Below are positions 7,114 to 15,243 of a stretch of DNA of 64,000 nt, piece by piece. Positions within the stretch are counted from its first letter, which is position 1, and the number at the start of each line of letters is the position of its first letter. The stretch is from NCBI GenBank assembly GCA_041739465.1, contig JBGSNX010000056.1:1-64000 (forward strand), read 5' to 3'. The stretch is from BOKV01 sp041739465. Lineage in GTDB: Bacteria; Pseudomonadota; Alphaproteobacteria; Rhizobiales; Rhizobiaceae. A model generated the notes under the pieces. That model was not told where the DNA came from and searched no databases. It saw only the letters and a program-made list of their open reading frames with translations. Both the position numbers and the translations under genes were made by a program.

Positions 7114-9140
7114 CTGCTGCACGCGATCCTCTCGTCCTGTTCATGCCATCGGGTAAACGCGGCCATTTCCCTATCGGAACGCCGGTGCTGGACGCGGCCA
7201 GACAGCTTGGCGTGTATGTCGAGAGCGTGTGTGGCGGGCGGGCAACCTGCGGGCGCTGCCAGATCGAGGTGCAGGAAGGCAATTTCGCCAAGCACAAGAT
7301 TGTCTCGTCCAACGACCACATCTCGCCGCGCGGTCCCAAGGAAGAGCGGTACGACAAGGTTCGCGGCCTGCCGCAGGCGCGCCGCCTTTCATGCTCAGCA
7401 ACCATCAATGGCGACCTTGTCATAGATGTTCCGCAAGACACCGTGGTCAACGCCGCAGTCGTTCGCAAGAAGGCGTCCGACATGCACATCGAGCGCGACC
7501 CAGCGGTTCGCCTGTGCTTTGTCGAGGTCGACGAGCCGGACATGCACAAGCCGCTTGGCGACCTTGACCGGTTGAAGGCGATGCTGCTGCGTGATTGGGG
7601 CCAGCAGGTCGGCTTTACCAAACTGGAAACCGATTTTGCGCTGGTGCCACAAGTCCAGAAGATCCTGCGTGCAGAAAACTGGGGCGTCACTGCTGCGATC
7701 CACAAGGATGAAGACGGTGCCCGCATCATTGCGCTGTGGCCCGGTCTTCACAATGAGGCTTATGGTATCGCTTGCGACATTGGCTCGACCACCATTGCCA
7801 TGCATCTGGTTTCGCTGTTGTCAGGACGCATTGTTGCTTCTTCCGGCGCGCCAAACCCGCAGATCCGCTTTGGTGAAGACCTGATGAGCCGCGTTTCATA
7901 TGTGATGATGAACCCGGACGGCCGGCACGCAATGACCGACGCCGTGCGCGACGCCATCAACGGCCTGATTGGCCAGGTCTGCGAAGAAGGCGAAGTAAAC
8001 CGAAGCGACATCCTTGACCTCGTTTTTGTTGGCAACCCGGTAATGCACCATCTGTTTTTGGGCATTGACCCGACCGAACTTGGCGGCGCGCCATTTGCAC
8101 TCGCGGTTTCAGGCGCTACGCGGCTCAAGGCTGCTGAAATTGGCATCAGGGTCAATACAGGTGCCCGCGTTTACATGCTGCCCTGCATTGCCGGCCATGT
8201 CGGTGCAGATGCCGCAGCCGCAACGCTGGCACAGGGACCATACCGCCAGGACGAAATGATGCTGCTGGTCGATGTCGGCACAAATGCTGAAATCGTACTG
8301 GGCAATCGCCAGCGTACCGTTGCCTGTTCTTCGCCCACAGGCCCGGCCTTTGAAGGCGCAGAGATTTCCGGCGGCCAGCGCGCCGCGCCCGGTGCCATCG
8401 AGCGTGTGCGCATTGACCCGCAAACGCTGGAGCCGCACTACCGCATCATCGGCGTTGAACAATGGTCCAACGAGCCCGGTTTTGACGAAGCCGCGAAGGC
8501 AACCGGCGTTACCGGCATTTGCGGTTCGGGCATCATTGAAGTGATTGCGGAAATGTTCCTTGCCGGAATCATTTCCGAAGACGGCGTCATCGACGGCTCA
8601 CTGGCTGAACGTAGCCCGCGCATCTGCGCAACCGGCCGGACATTCTCCTACATGCTCAAGGCAGGCGAACCGACAATCACCATTTCACAAACAGACGTGC
8701 GCGCCATCCAGCTTGCCAAGGCCGCACTTTACGCTGGCATCAAGCTGCTGATGCAAAAGCAGGGCGTTGACCACGTTGACACGATACGGTTTGCCGGGGC
8801 CTTCGGCTCGTTCATCGACCCCAAATACGCGATGGTCCTTGGCCTCATCCCCGATTGCGATCTCGACAAGGTGAAGGCCGTGGGAAATGCCGCAGGCGAT
8901 GGCGCATTGATGGCGCTGCTCAACCGTGGCCACAGGCGCGAAATCGAGGAGACCGTCAACCGCATCGAAAAGATCGAAACTGCGCTAGAGCCCGATTTCC
9001 AGCAATTGTTCGTCAACGCGATGGCGATGCCAAACAAGGCCGATGCCTTTCCCAAACTGTCCGCAGTCGTCCGCCTGCCTGAACGCAAGGCCTCAGCCGA
9101 TGGCGAAGACGGCGGCCGCCGCAGACGGCGTCAGCGGTAG
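7110..9140 (+). CDS. RamA-like corrinoid reactivase (2Fe-2S + ASKHA)
   Basis: 676 residues. The N-terminal ferredoxin domain has Cys41, Cys47, Cys50 and Cys95 in the order expected for a [2Fe-2S] cluster (VCGGRATCGRC...RLSCSA). A linker domain follows, then a DUF4445/ASKHA ATPase domain with the phosphate loop GIACDIGSTTIAMHL near residue 225 and a second loop LLVDVGTNAEIVLG. Members use ATP to reduce inactive cob(II)alamin on corrinoid proteins back to Co(I). Translation is coupled to the preceding gene. The tail DGGRRRRRQR is very basic. Its presence implies a corrinoid methyltransferase system in this organism. Confidence 0.88.
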   Translation: MTAARDPLVLFMPSGKRGHFPIGTPVLDAARQLGVYVESVCGGRATCGRCQIEVQEGNFAKHKIVSSNDHISPRGPKEERYDKVRGLPQARRLSCSATINGDLVIDVPQDTVVNAAVVRKKASDMHIERDPAVRLCFVEVDEPDMHKPLGDLDRLKAMLLRDWGQQVGFTKLETDFALVPQVQKILRAENWGVTAAIHKDEDGARIIALWPGLHNEAYGIACDIGSTTIAMHLVSLLSGRIVASSGAPNPQIRFGEDLMSRVSYVMMNPDGRHAMTDAVRDAINGLIGQVCEEGEVNRSDILDLVFVGNPVMHHLFLGIDPTELGGAPFALAVSGATRLKAAEIGIRVNTGARVYMLPCIAGHVGADAAAATLAQGPYRQDEMMLLVDVGTNAEIVLGNRQRTVACSSPTGPAFEGAEISGGQRAAPGAIERVRIDPQTLEPHYRIIGVEQWSNEPGFDEAAKATGVTGICGSGIIEVIAEMFLAGIISEDGVIDGSLAERSPRICATGRTFSYMLKAGEPTITISQTDVRAIQLAKAALYAGIKLLMQKQGVDHVDTIRFAGAFGSFIDPKYAMVLGLIPDCDLDKVKAVGNAAGDGALMALLNRGHRREIEETVNRIEKIETALEPDFQQLFVNAMAMPNKADAFPKLSAVVRLPERKASADGEDGGRRRRRQR

Positions 9141-9241
9141 ACCCCCCGGCTATACCCCACAGGGTTGCGCTTCAATGTCTTGCGACTGTAACGTATTTTA
9201 CATAGGCTTTCGGTCATTGGCACATTCCTGACAGGTCCCCG

Positions 9242-10360
9242 ATGAGCACCTCCGTTTCTGTTGGCCAGAAGGCTTCGATTGCCTTTGTCTCCATTGCATG
9301 GTTTGCGCTGGCGCTGTTTGCGCTGCTGGGCCTTGCTGTCGTCGCCCTGCTGCCCTGGTGGATGATCCTCGCATTGGTCGCGGCTGGCATCGTCCTTGGG
9401 CTCGTCTTCTTCGTGGTGCGCTGGCTTTGGAAGCGTCGCGATCCAGCCTGGAACGGGAGATCCTCGATGGCAGCTTTCTCAGCTGCCGGCGTGCTGGCTA
9501 CCATCGGCTTTGTCGCCGTTCCGGTGTTTTACCTCGCCTATTTTGTTGATTCCGGCCCGCTTTCCATTCCGCTGGCAAAGCTTTCCAACGGCAAGAAAAC
9601 TGTCGTTTTCCAAGGGATGCAGCATGTGGGCTCGGAGGAGTTCTTCAAGGGCGTTGTGTTCGACCTCGAAAAGGCGCTCGCTGACGGATACACCCTGTTC
9701 TACGAGGGCGTGCAGCCAGTTGCAGGCAAGCCGGAGTTGACCACCTGGTTCAATGAGACACTGCGCGGCGAGACGGCCGACCTTTCCACCACCTACAAGG
9801 CGTTTTCGCAGGGCTGCGGGCTGAGCTTTCAGCTCGACTATTTCGCCACCGTGCAAAACTCTACTGCCACCGATCCGGTTCGCCATGTCACCGCCGACGC
9901 AAATTACGGGCAAATGAAAGAAGAGTTCGACCGGCTGACTGTACAAGATCCCGGCTACCCGGCAGCAGTGCAGGCCGAACACGCCGCCTCTAAATCCGCG
10001 TCCAGTGGCGGCGACCCGATGATGCAGATCGTAACGTTCGCCGCTGGCGCAACCGACGGCCAGAAGCGGTTGCTTGGCATCGCCTGCCGCGGCATCCTCG
10101 CCATGTCCACGTCGAAGCCGGAAACGCCCTCGCCGACTTCGAAGATCATCCTCGATTTCCGCAACAGGGTGCTGGCGCGATTTGTTGCGGAATCGCCCGC
10201 GGACAAGATTTACATCACTTATGGCGCGGCACACCTGCCAGGTTTCACCGAAGAATTGAAAAAGCTCGACCCGTCTTTCGAACTGCGCTCGCTGGTCTGG
10301 GGCCGTGCGATGTCAATCCCTCGCTCCGGCACGCCCATCGGCATGCAAATGGTGGAGTGA
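9242..10360 (+). CDS. TIKI/TraB/ChaN-clan membrane protein
   Basis: 372 residues. Two closely spaced N-terminal membrane segments (about 12-58) and a third at 78-102 are followed by a soluble domain of about 270 residues. That domain has the paired motifs VVFQGMQHVG (GxxH) and YGAAHLPGF near the C-terminus, plus LFYEGVQP, which are the conserved metal-binding Glu/His positions of the TIKI/TraB/GumN/ChaN clan. Members include proteases and erythromycin-esterase-like hydrolases, so a metal-dependent hydrolase facing the periplasm is plausible but unproven. It stands alone, 100 bases after the reactivase and convergent with the LysR gene. Confidence 0.68.
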   Translation: MSTSVSVGQKASIAFVSIAWFALALFALLGLAVVALLPWWMILALVAAGIVLGLVFFVVRWLWKRRDPAWNGRSSMAAFSAAGVLATIGFVAVPVFYLAYFVDSGPLSIPLAKLSNGKKTVVFQGMQHVGSEEFFKGVVFDLEKALADGYTLFYEGVQPVAGKPELTTWFNETLRGETADLSTTYKAFSQGCGLSFQLDYFATVQNSTATDPVRHVTADANYGQMKEEFDRLTVQDPGYPAAVQAEHAASKSASSGGDPMMQIVTFAAGATDGQKRLLGIACRGILAMSTSKPETPSPTSKIILDFRNRVLARFVAESPADKIYITYGAAHLPGFTEELKKLDPSFELRSLVWGRAMSIPRSGTPIGMQMVE

Positions 10361-10385
10361 GGTCAACCGGCAAAACAGTTCCCGC

Positions 10386-11270
10386 TCACCGCTCTTTGAA
10401 ACAAGCGCGCAGATGGTCTGCTGCTGCTTGAACCGGTGCCGAGGCGTTGTCCGCCAGCATCATGCCGATGGCGTATTCCGGCAGCGCCGGAAAGCCGTGG
10501 CGAGGGTCAGCTTCGACAATCTGGCCGGTGAGGCACGTGACCGGTAACGGGGCAATTGCCAGATCGGCAAGGATGGCAGCGCGCTGGCCGGAGATATATG
10601 CAGAATGAAATGCGATACGATAGGCCCTGCCCTGCCGCTCAAGCCCTTCAAGACCCGACTTGCGCCAGATGCATCCCTCTTCCCACACAGACACCGGCAA
10701 CGGCGTCTTTTCCGCCGCAATGCCGCCCTTGAGCGCCGACCAGACCAGCTTTTCGCGCAGCAGCACTTCTGCATTCTCCGATCCCGCATGCGCCGGATCG
10801 CAGGTCACCAGCGCCAAATCGATCTGCTTTTGCCGGATGAGTTCGATCAGCGGGCCTGAATTGGCAACCACGACATTTACGGTCACGCCCGGATGACTTT
10901 CAGCAAACCGGCGAAGCATAACCGGAAGAAAACGCTCCGCTGCGTCATCGGGCGCACCGAGCCGCACTTCACCGGCAATGTCAGGCGCCACAAATTTGGC
11001 CACCAGATCGCGGTTTAGCGCCAGGAGACGACGCCCGTGCTCCAGCAAGACTTCGCCGTCGCGTGTCAGTTTCACCGAGCGAGAATCGCGGATGAACACC
11101 GCTCGCCCAAGCATTTCCTCAAGTTTCTTGATTTGCATGGAAACTGCCGAAGGCGTGCGGAAAACCGTTTCTGCAGCCGCGGCAAAGCTGCCGCTTTCGG
11201 CAATCGCCACGAACGTGCGAAGCACATCAAGGTCGAGCAGAGGCAAGGGATGACGAAGCGGGGCGTTCAT
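10386..11270 (-). CDS. LysR-family transcriptional regulator
   Basis: 294 residues. The N-terminal winged helix-turn-helix (LDVLRTFVAIAESGSFAAAAETVFRTPSAVSMQIKKLE, broken up here by helices) is followed by a type-2 periplasmic-binding effector domain (GEVRLGAPDDAAERFLP, VAVANSG-like, PLPVTCL). ATG 11270 is chosen over an in-frame TTG at 11294. It is transcribed away from a DUF1127 gene; LysR regulators often act on the divergent promoter, but no metabolic target is adjacent. Effector unknown. Confidence 0.85.
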   Translation of the reverse strand: MNAPLRHPLPLLDLDVLRTFVAIAESGSFAAAAETVFRTPSAVSMQIKKLEEMLGRAVFIRDSRSVKLTRDGEVLLEHGRRLLALNRDLVAKFVAPDIAGEVRLGAPDDAAERFLPVMLRRFAESHPGVTVNVVVANSGPLIELIRQKQIDLALVTCDPAHAGSENAEVLLREKLVWSALKGGIAAEKTPLPVSVWEEGCIWRKSGLEGLERQGRAYRIAFHSAYISGQRAAILADLAIAPLPVTCLTGQIVEADPRHGFPALPEYAIGMMLADNASAPVQAAADHLRACFKER

Positions 11271-11416
11271 GGCCGGACCTTGAGTTAAGTTCAATTTACC
11301 TGACTGTTGCGATCATATCATTTCGATTGCCTGATTCAAGCGAATTTGCGAAACGAATGACAAGCGCAGCAAACATTCGCCTGCGCTGCGAAAACAGCAA
11401 CTACAGGAGAAAACAG

Positions 11417-11584
11417 ATGCGTTTTCCTGACTCCATCCTTGATGCCTGGCGCTCCTATTCGCGCCGTCGCGCCGATGCCGTTTCACGCCGCAGGACACTG
11501 CGCGCAGTTTCCGATCTGCCGCACCATGTGTTGAAAGACATCGGCTGGCCGGTCGGCGGCCGCAGCGAAGACGCCAACCGCTAG
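11417..11584 (+). CDS. DUF1127 small protein
   Basis: 55 residues: an arginine-rich N-terminal half (WRSYSRRRADAVSRRRTLRAV) followed by the DUF1127 signature LPHHVLKDIGW. In alphaproteobacteria such proteins bind RNA or affect sRNA maturation and phosphate or carbon metabolism; the exact role of this copy is unknown. AGGAGA lies 6 bases before ATG 11417, so this start is preferred over the longer frame from 11327. The divergent LysR gene shares the upstream region. Confidence 0.85.
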   Translation: MRFPDSILDAWRSYSRRRADAVSRRRTLRAVSDLPHHVLKDIGWPVGGRSEDANR

Positions 11585-11926
11585 TCGGGCCAAGTTCCGG
11601 CCTCAGACCATGTCGCGAAAAGGCTCGCCATGGTGTGGAACACTTGCATGCGCGGCCGAAAAGTTAATGATATATTAAGCACTTGGCCTGCTTTTACGTC
11701 GTGCAGCACAATGTCGCCAACTGAAAAACATCCCTGTCGTTTTTGCACGGCAGCCATGTCGCTTTCATGCTGGAATTTTGCACTGCACAATACTATATCA
11801 GACACAGTAAAGAGCCACCCAAATTACCCGCAGGCACATTGATACCGCGTTTCGGTCTTGATGTTGCCAAACGGCACTGGTGAAAGGTCGCTCCGTGTAA
11901 ACCGCCAAACGCATGGAGATCACAAA
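11585..11926. other. 340-base gap without a recognised gene
   Basis: Short open frames exist on both strands (11630-11842 plus, 11581-11805 minus), but they lack ribosome sites and family resemblance. The DNA is locally AT-rich (AATGATATATTAAG at 11668-11681 and ACAATACTATATCAG near 11785), which suggests promoter sequence for the 45-residue ORF downstream or an untranslated RNA. I see no clear -35/-10 pair and no terminator for the DUF1127 gene. Confidence 0.4.
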
Positions 11927-12064
11927 ATGAAGCGCTTTCTCGCCCTGTTTGCTGCAAGCAATGTCAACATGAACACCGCATTCGCCCGCCGTCGCATGGA
12001 AAAGGCGATGCCAGGTGAAGTCGGCGCAATGCAGTCGCTGCGCCTGACCGGCACCAGCCTCTGA
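11927..12064 (+). CDS. 45-residue small basic protein
   Basis: Not recognised. MKRFLALFAASNVNM is followed by an Arg/Met-rich stretch (FARRRMEKAM) and a neutral C-terminus. GGAG is 8 bases before ATG 11927, and a strong intrinsic terminator follows 22 bases after the stop, so a short monocistronic transcript is plausible. The first 10 residues are hydrophobic but too short for a signal peptide. It is preceded by a 340-base gap that could be its leader. Length and basicity resemble DUF1127-type proteins, but the DUF1127 motif is absent. Confidence 0.55.
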   Translation: MKRFLALFAASNVNMNTAFARRRMEKAMPGEVGAMQSLRLTGTSL

Positions 12065-12085
12065 AATTGTGTTGTACCGCAGTTC

Positions 12086-12112
12086 AAAAACCCCGCTTTG
12101 GCGGGGTTTTTT
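12086..12112. terminator. bidirectional intrinsic terminator
   Basis: Perfect 6-bp stem CCCCGC/GCGGGG (12091-12096 and 12101-12106) with a 4-base loop, T6 on the right and A5 on the left. It can therefore end the 45-residue ORF on the plus strand and the glycosyltransferase on the minus strand, whose stop codon lies in its right flank. Confidence 0.85.
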
Positions 12113-13133
12113 ATTGGTTCATATCACCAAGGGCATTTGCCAGCGCAGCCGGATCAACGACGATGTCGCCGGTATGGTGATGGGCGTCCCGATGCTCCGG
12201 CTGGCAAGCAAGCATCCGATATTCATGGCCGCAAACATCGGCAAGCTCTGCAAAACAATTGGGTGTCCCGACCGGCCTGCGCAATTCAAGCAGGCGCGCT
12301 CCTGGCGCCATGAACGCAATGTTGCTCAAACCGGCACCATGTGGTCCGCAAAGATGGGTTGCTGACGCGAGCAACCGAACCTGCTGGACGAACGGCATTT
12401 TCTCAAGCTGCACCGTTTCATATCCGTTCAGTTCCAATTGCCGGGCAAGGTCCGCTTCGTTTGCTAGCCGTCTGAACCGCGAGCCGGAACGACTGACGTA
12501 AAGCCGCCTTCCATCGGGCTTCACATCACTTGCAAAAGCCCGCCGAACCCTTTCTGCAAGCCTTGGGGCCAGAACAGGATGGTGCATCCCTTCGCCCGCA
12601 ACCTTCTCGGTGATCCACAAAGTCTCAAGATACCCCGCCTTCGTTGGTGGCGGCTTGTGCACGGTGACGTTTGCGAAAGCTGCAAGACTGTCGGGCACGT
12701 AAGGCTGGGCCAGCACCCGGTACGGCAACATCAGCTGAGCTGATTCATGAACATTGAGCCAAGCTTCCAGCCGGGGAAGCGCATCACAGATCCAATGGTA
12801 ATAATTGTGGCTCAACCGGTCGGTGATCCAGACTTGGCCGCCTCCGGCGGGAACCGCTTCCGCGATGGTTTTTAGCCGTTTTTTTTCAAACCGTTGAATG
12901 TCACGCTCATGATGCCGCGGTGAAAGAAAGCTTTCTGGCAGGACATGTTGCCGGTCAAAAAGCTCGCCGGCTTCGCTGAAGAAAATGCCGGTCCGCATGC
13001 TGGCACCAATGGCTGGCAAATGGCGTGGTTCCCTGCGCGCGGACGGCCATGGCGTGCCATGGCGCAAATCCGACAGTGAAGAGCCTTGCCAATCCTGTGG
13101 TCCCAGCAGCTGCTTGATGTTCGCGTTGTTCAT
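12111..13133 (-). CDS. family 61 glycosyltransferase
   Basis: About 340 residues, DUF563/GT61 type. The conserved core is NYYHWICDALPRL, then RRLYVSRSGSRFRRLANE, then the C-terminal HLCGPHGAGLSNIAFM with acidic/aromatic positions of the sugar-nucleotide site and LLELRRP. It probably adds a sugar (xylose or similar) to a surface polysaccharide or glycan in the cytosol. The start is uncertain: ATG 13133 keeps the 13159-13207 inverted repeat intergenic, ATG 13187 is also in frame, and neither has a good ribosome site. No polysaccharide operon surrounds it. Confidence 0.8.
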   Translation of the reverse strand: MNNANIKQLLGPQDWQGSSLSDLRHGTPWPSARREPRHLPAIGASMRTGIFFSEAGELFDRQHVLPESFLSPRHHERDIQRFEKKRLKTIAEAVPAGGGQVWITDRLSHNYYHWICDALPRLEAWLNVHESAQLMLPYRVLAQPYVPDSLAAFANVTVHKPPPTKAGYLETLWITEKVAGEGMHHPVLAPRLAERVRRAFASDVKPDGRRLYVSRSGSRFRRLANEADLARQLELNGYETVQLEKMPFVQQVRLLASATHLCGPHGAGLSNIAFMAPGARLLELRRPVGTPNCFAELADVCGHEYRMLACQPEHRDAHHHTGDIVVDPAALANALGDMNQ

Positions 13134-13158
13134 GCAGCGCAAATGCATGCGGTTACGC

Positions 13159-13207
13159 TTTTTCGCAAGCGTAAATCTGCGAAGCATCAAATGACGCTTG
13201 CGAAAAA
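13159..13207. promoter_or_regulatory. 14-bp inverted repeat in the divergent intergenic region
   Basis: TTTTTCGCAAGCGT (13159-13172) and ACGCTTGCGAAAAA (13194-13207) are perfect inverted copies separated by 21 bases, between the glycosyltransferase and the divergent GlxA regulator. The left arm is itself flanked by another ACGCTT, giving a small nested hairpin. It may be an operator for the regulator or a transcript hairpin. Confidence 0.55.
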
Positions 13208-13287
13208 ACACAATTCCCTTTACGTCGCAATCAGGACAGGATCGGCGCGTGGCTTTCACACACAATCGCTGTCATAAAGGTGATGCA

Positions 13288-14256
13288 ATGGCTGCGGTCG
13301 ACGGGCGTTCAGTCGTTTTTTTCCTGGTACCCAATTTTTCCATGATTGCCTTCACAACGGCAATCGAGCCATTGCGACTGGCCAACCGGATGATGGGCCG
13401 TGACTTCTACACTTGGCGGCTAGCTTCCATGGACGGGGCCAAGGTCACCGCATCCAACGGCGTTGAGGTCATCGCAAGTTCTTCGCTGGAGCGGGAACGG
13501 CACAATCTGGCGGGATCCGCCAGACCATCCATGATGTTCCTGTGCTCAGGTGTCTTTGTGGAGCGCTATGAAAACAAGTCGCTTTACGCCTATTTGCGTG
13601 AAAGCCGAAACTCCGGCGTCACAGTAGGCGGCCTTTGCACGGCGGCCTGGCTGCTAGCGGCTGCGGGTCTTCTCAACGGCAAACGCTGCGCCATTCACTG
13701 GGAGAACCTGCCCGGCTTTTCAGAGCGCTTCCCCACTGCAGATGTATATGCCGACCTTTATGAAAAGGACGGCAGCATATGGACTTGTGCCGGTGGCACA
13801 GCGGCGCTTGACATGATGCTGTCGTTGATCGGCGAAGATCACGATGACGAGTTGGTCAACCGTGTCTGCGAACAGGCCCTGACCGACAGGGTGCGCAACC
13901 CGCACGACCGCCAGCGCCTGCCGCTGCGGGCCTGTCTTGGCGTACAAAACGCCAAGGTACTGTCGATCATCGAATTCATGGAAGCAAACATTGCCGAGCC
14001 ATTGCCGCTCGTTGACATCGCAGGTTATGTCGGTTTGTCGCGCCGCCAAATCGAGCGCTTGTTCCAAGGGCACATGGGCCGCTCGCCTGCGCGCTATTAT
14101 CTTGAGGTCCGGTTGGATCGCGCAAGGCACTTGCTGGTACAATCAACCATTCCGGTGGTGGATGTGGCAATCGCTTGCGGCTTTGTTTCGGCATCGCATT
14201 TTTCGAAATGTTACCGTGAAATGTACGGCAAAAGTCCGTTGCAAGAACGCGGCTGA
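13288..14256 (+). CDS. GlxA/AraC-family regulator
   Basis: 322 residues: an N-terminal DJ-1/PfpI-like amidotransferase domain (FFLVPNFSMIAFTTAIEPLR, GLCTAAWLLAAAGLL with the nucleophile-elbow Cys, CAIHWE) and a C-terminal AraC domain with two helix-turn-helix units ending ASHFSKCYREMYGKSP. Relatives (GbdR, CdhR, ArgR of Pseudomonas) control catabolism of glycine betaine, carnitine or arginine. AAAGGTG precedes ATG 13288; the frame is open from 13198. No metabolic genes lie beside it, so its target may be elsewhere, such as the GcvT-type dehydrogenase at 19-21 kb. Confidence 0.87.
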   Translation: MAAVDGRSVVFFLVPNFSMIAFTTAIEPLRLANRMMGRDFYTWRLASMDGAKVTASNGVEVIASSSLERERHNLAGSARPSMMFLCSGVFVERYENKSLYAYLRESRNSGVTVGGLCTAAWLLAAAGLLNGKRCAIHWENLPGFSERFPTADVYADLYEKDGSIWTCAGGTAALDMMLSLIGEDHDDELVNRVCEQALTDRVRNPHDRQRLPLRACLGVQNAKVLSIIEFMEANIAEPLPLVDIAGYVGLSRRQIERLFQGHMGRSPARYYLEVRLDRARHLLVQSTIPVVDVAIACGFVSASHFSKCYREMYGKSPLQERG

Positions 14257-14268
14257 ACAGGCCAGACG

Positions 14269-15093
14269 CTATTCCATCCGGCGCATGCGCTCCTCCCATA
14301 GTTTTTCACCAATCAGGCAATCACTAGGGGCGCGGGTGGGATCATCATAAGCGCCGGGTGTTGTTTGCACGGGAATGAGAACTGCGTCTGGCTCGATACC
14401 AACAATCTCCTGTACAAGTTTTTTGCGCACTGCAGCGGGAAACTCTTCCCAGCTGTAGACAGGCACGACAAACGCACCTGGTCCACCGATGACGCAATCA
14501 AAATAGTAAGCATCAAGACGATCAATACCAAAACCAAAGCCACTGCCGGAGCTGCGTACCATCAGCGGCAGTCCGTTGATGACCACACCTTGCGCCACGA
14601 GTTCGTCACGGATGGTTGTGACAAGGCCGCCTTGGTTGTTCGGCCCGTCGCCAGAAACATCAATCACCTGCCGCATAGGCTGGGTACCGCTGGTGCCCAG
14701 CAGCAGTTGCGAGGCTTGCAAAGCGCCGGTTATTGATGTGCGGCTGAGGCGCTGCGGCTGTTGCAACTCCAGAAGATCGGCAAAAGCGGAGGCTGATTGC
14801 AAACTGTCAATCACCGTCCAGGGAACGATAACCCGGTTGAGGCCAGATCCAGCCCATTCCATGTACGTAACCGCAATCTGTCCGGTGCCGCCGCCGGTAA
14901 TCGCATCGACAACCTCGCGCGACCGGAAGGCTTCCGCATATCCCTTGCGTTGCAGGAGCTGTTCTTCAATGTCCATCGACCGCGACACGTCAACGGCAAG
15001 CACAAGTTCAAGGTCGGTTTGTGCGTTGGCCAGCGCTTGAACAGGCGGGGCTGCAAACAGACAAGCGGCGAACACGGCAGCTGCAATGCGCAT
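14269..15093 (-). CDS. DUF1194 secreted VWA-like protein
   Basis: 274 residues with a cleavable signal peptide (hydrophobic to about residue 22). DUF1194 family: a von Willebrand A-like fold with the metal-site motif LAVDVSRSMD near residue 32, TSITGALQAS, and VIDVSGDGPNNQGG. The function is unknown; the fold suggests Mg-dependent ligand or protein binding in the periplasm. GGAG is 8 bases before ATG 15093. It converges with the GlxA gene (12 bases apart) and follows the porin on the same strand after a terminator. Confidence 0.8.
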   Translation of the reverse strand: MRIAAAVFAACLFAAPPVQALANAQTDLELVLAVDVSRSMDIEEQLLQRKGYAEAFRSREVVDAITGGGTGQIAVTYMEWAGSGLNRVIVPWTVIDSLQSASAFADLLELQQPQRLSRTSITGALQASQLLLGTSGTQPMRQVIDVSGDGPNNQGGLVTTIRDELVAQGVVINGLPLMVRSSGSGFGFGIDRLDAYYFDCVIGGPGAFVVPVYSWEEFPAAVRKKLVQEIVGIEPDAVLIPVQTTPGAYDDPTRAPSDCLIGEKLWEERMRRME

Positions 15094-15187
15094 GACTATC
15101 GCTCCAGATGATCCGGAACACCAGACTATTGTGGAATTCGGCGACTGGAAATCAATTCGGCGTCAACAGCCACAATAGCCCGCGCAA

Positions 15188-15217
15188 CAAAAAACCGCCG
15201 CAGTTTCCTGCGGCGGC
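15188..15217 (-). terminator. intrinsic terminator of the porin gene
   Basis: Perfect 9-bp stem CCGCCGCAG (15195-15203) / CTGCGGCGG (15208-15216), loop of 4, with A6 on the plus strand at 15189-15194, which is T6 after the stem in the minus direction. It lies 27 bases after the porin stop. Confidence 0.9.
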
Positions 15218-15243
15218 TTTGGTATCAAGCAGTTTGACGAGGA

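Noticed and set aside
11630..11842. 70-residue plus-strand ORF in the gap
   Set aside because: No ribosome site, Cys/Ser-rich translation without helix or signal pattern.
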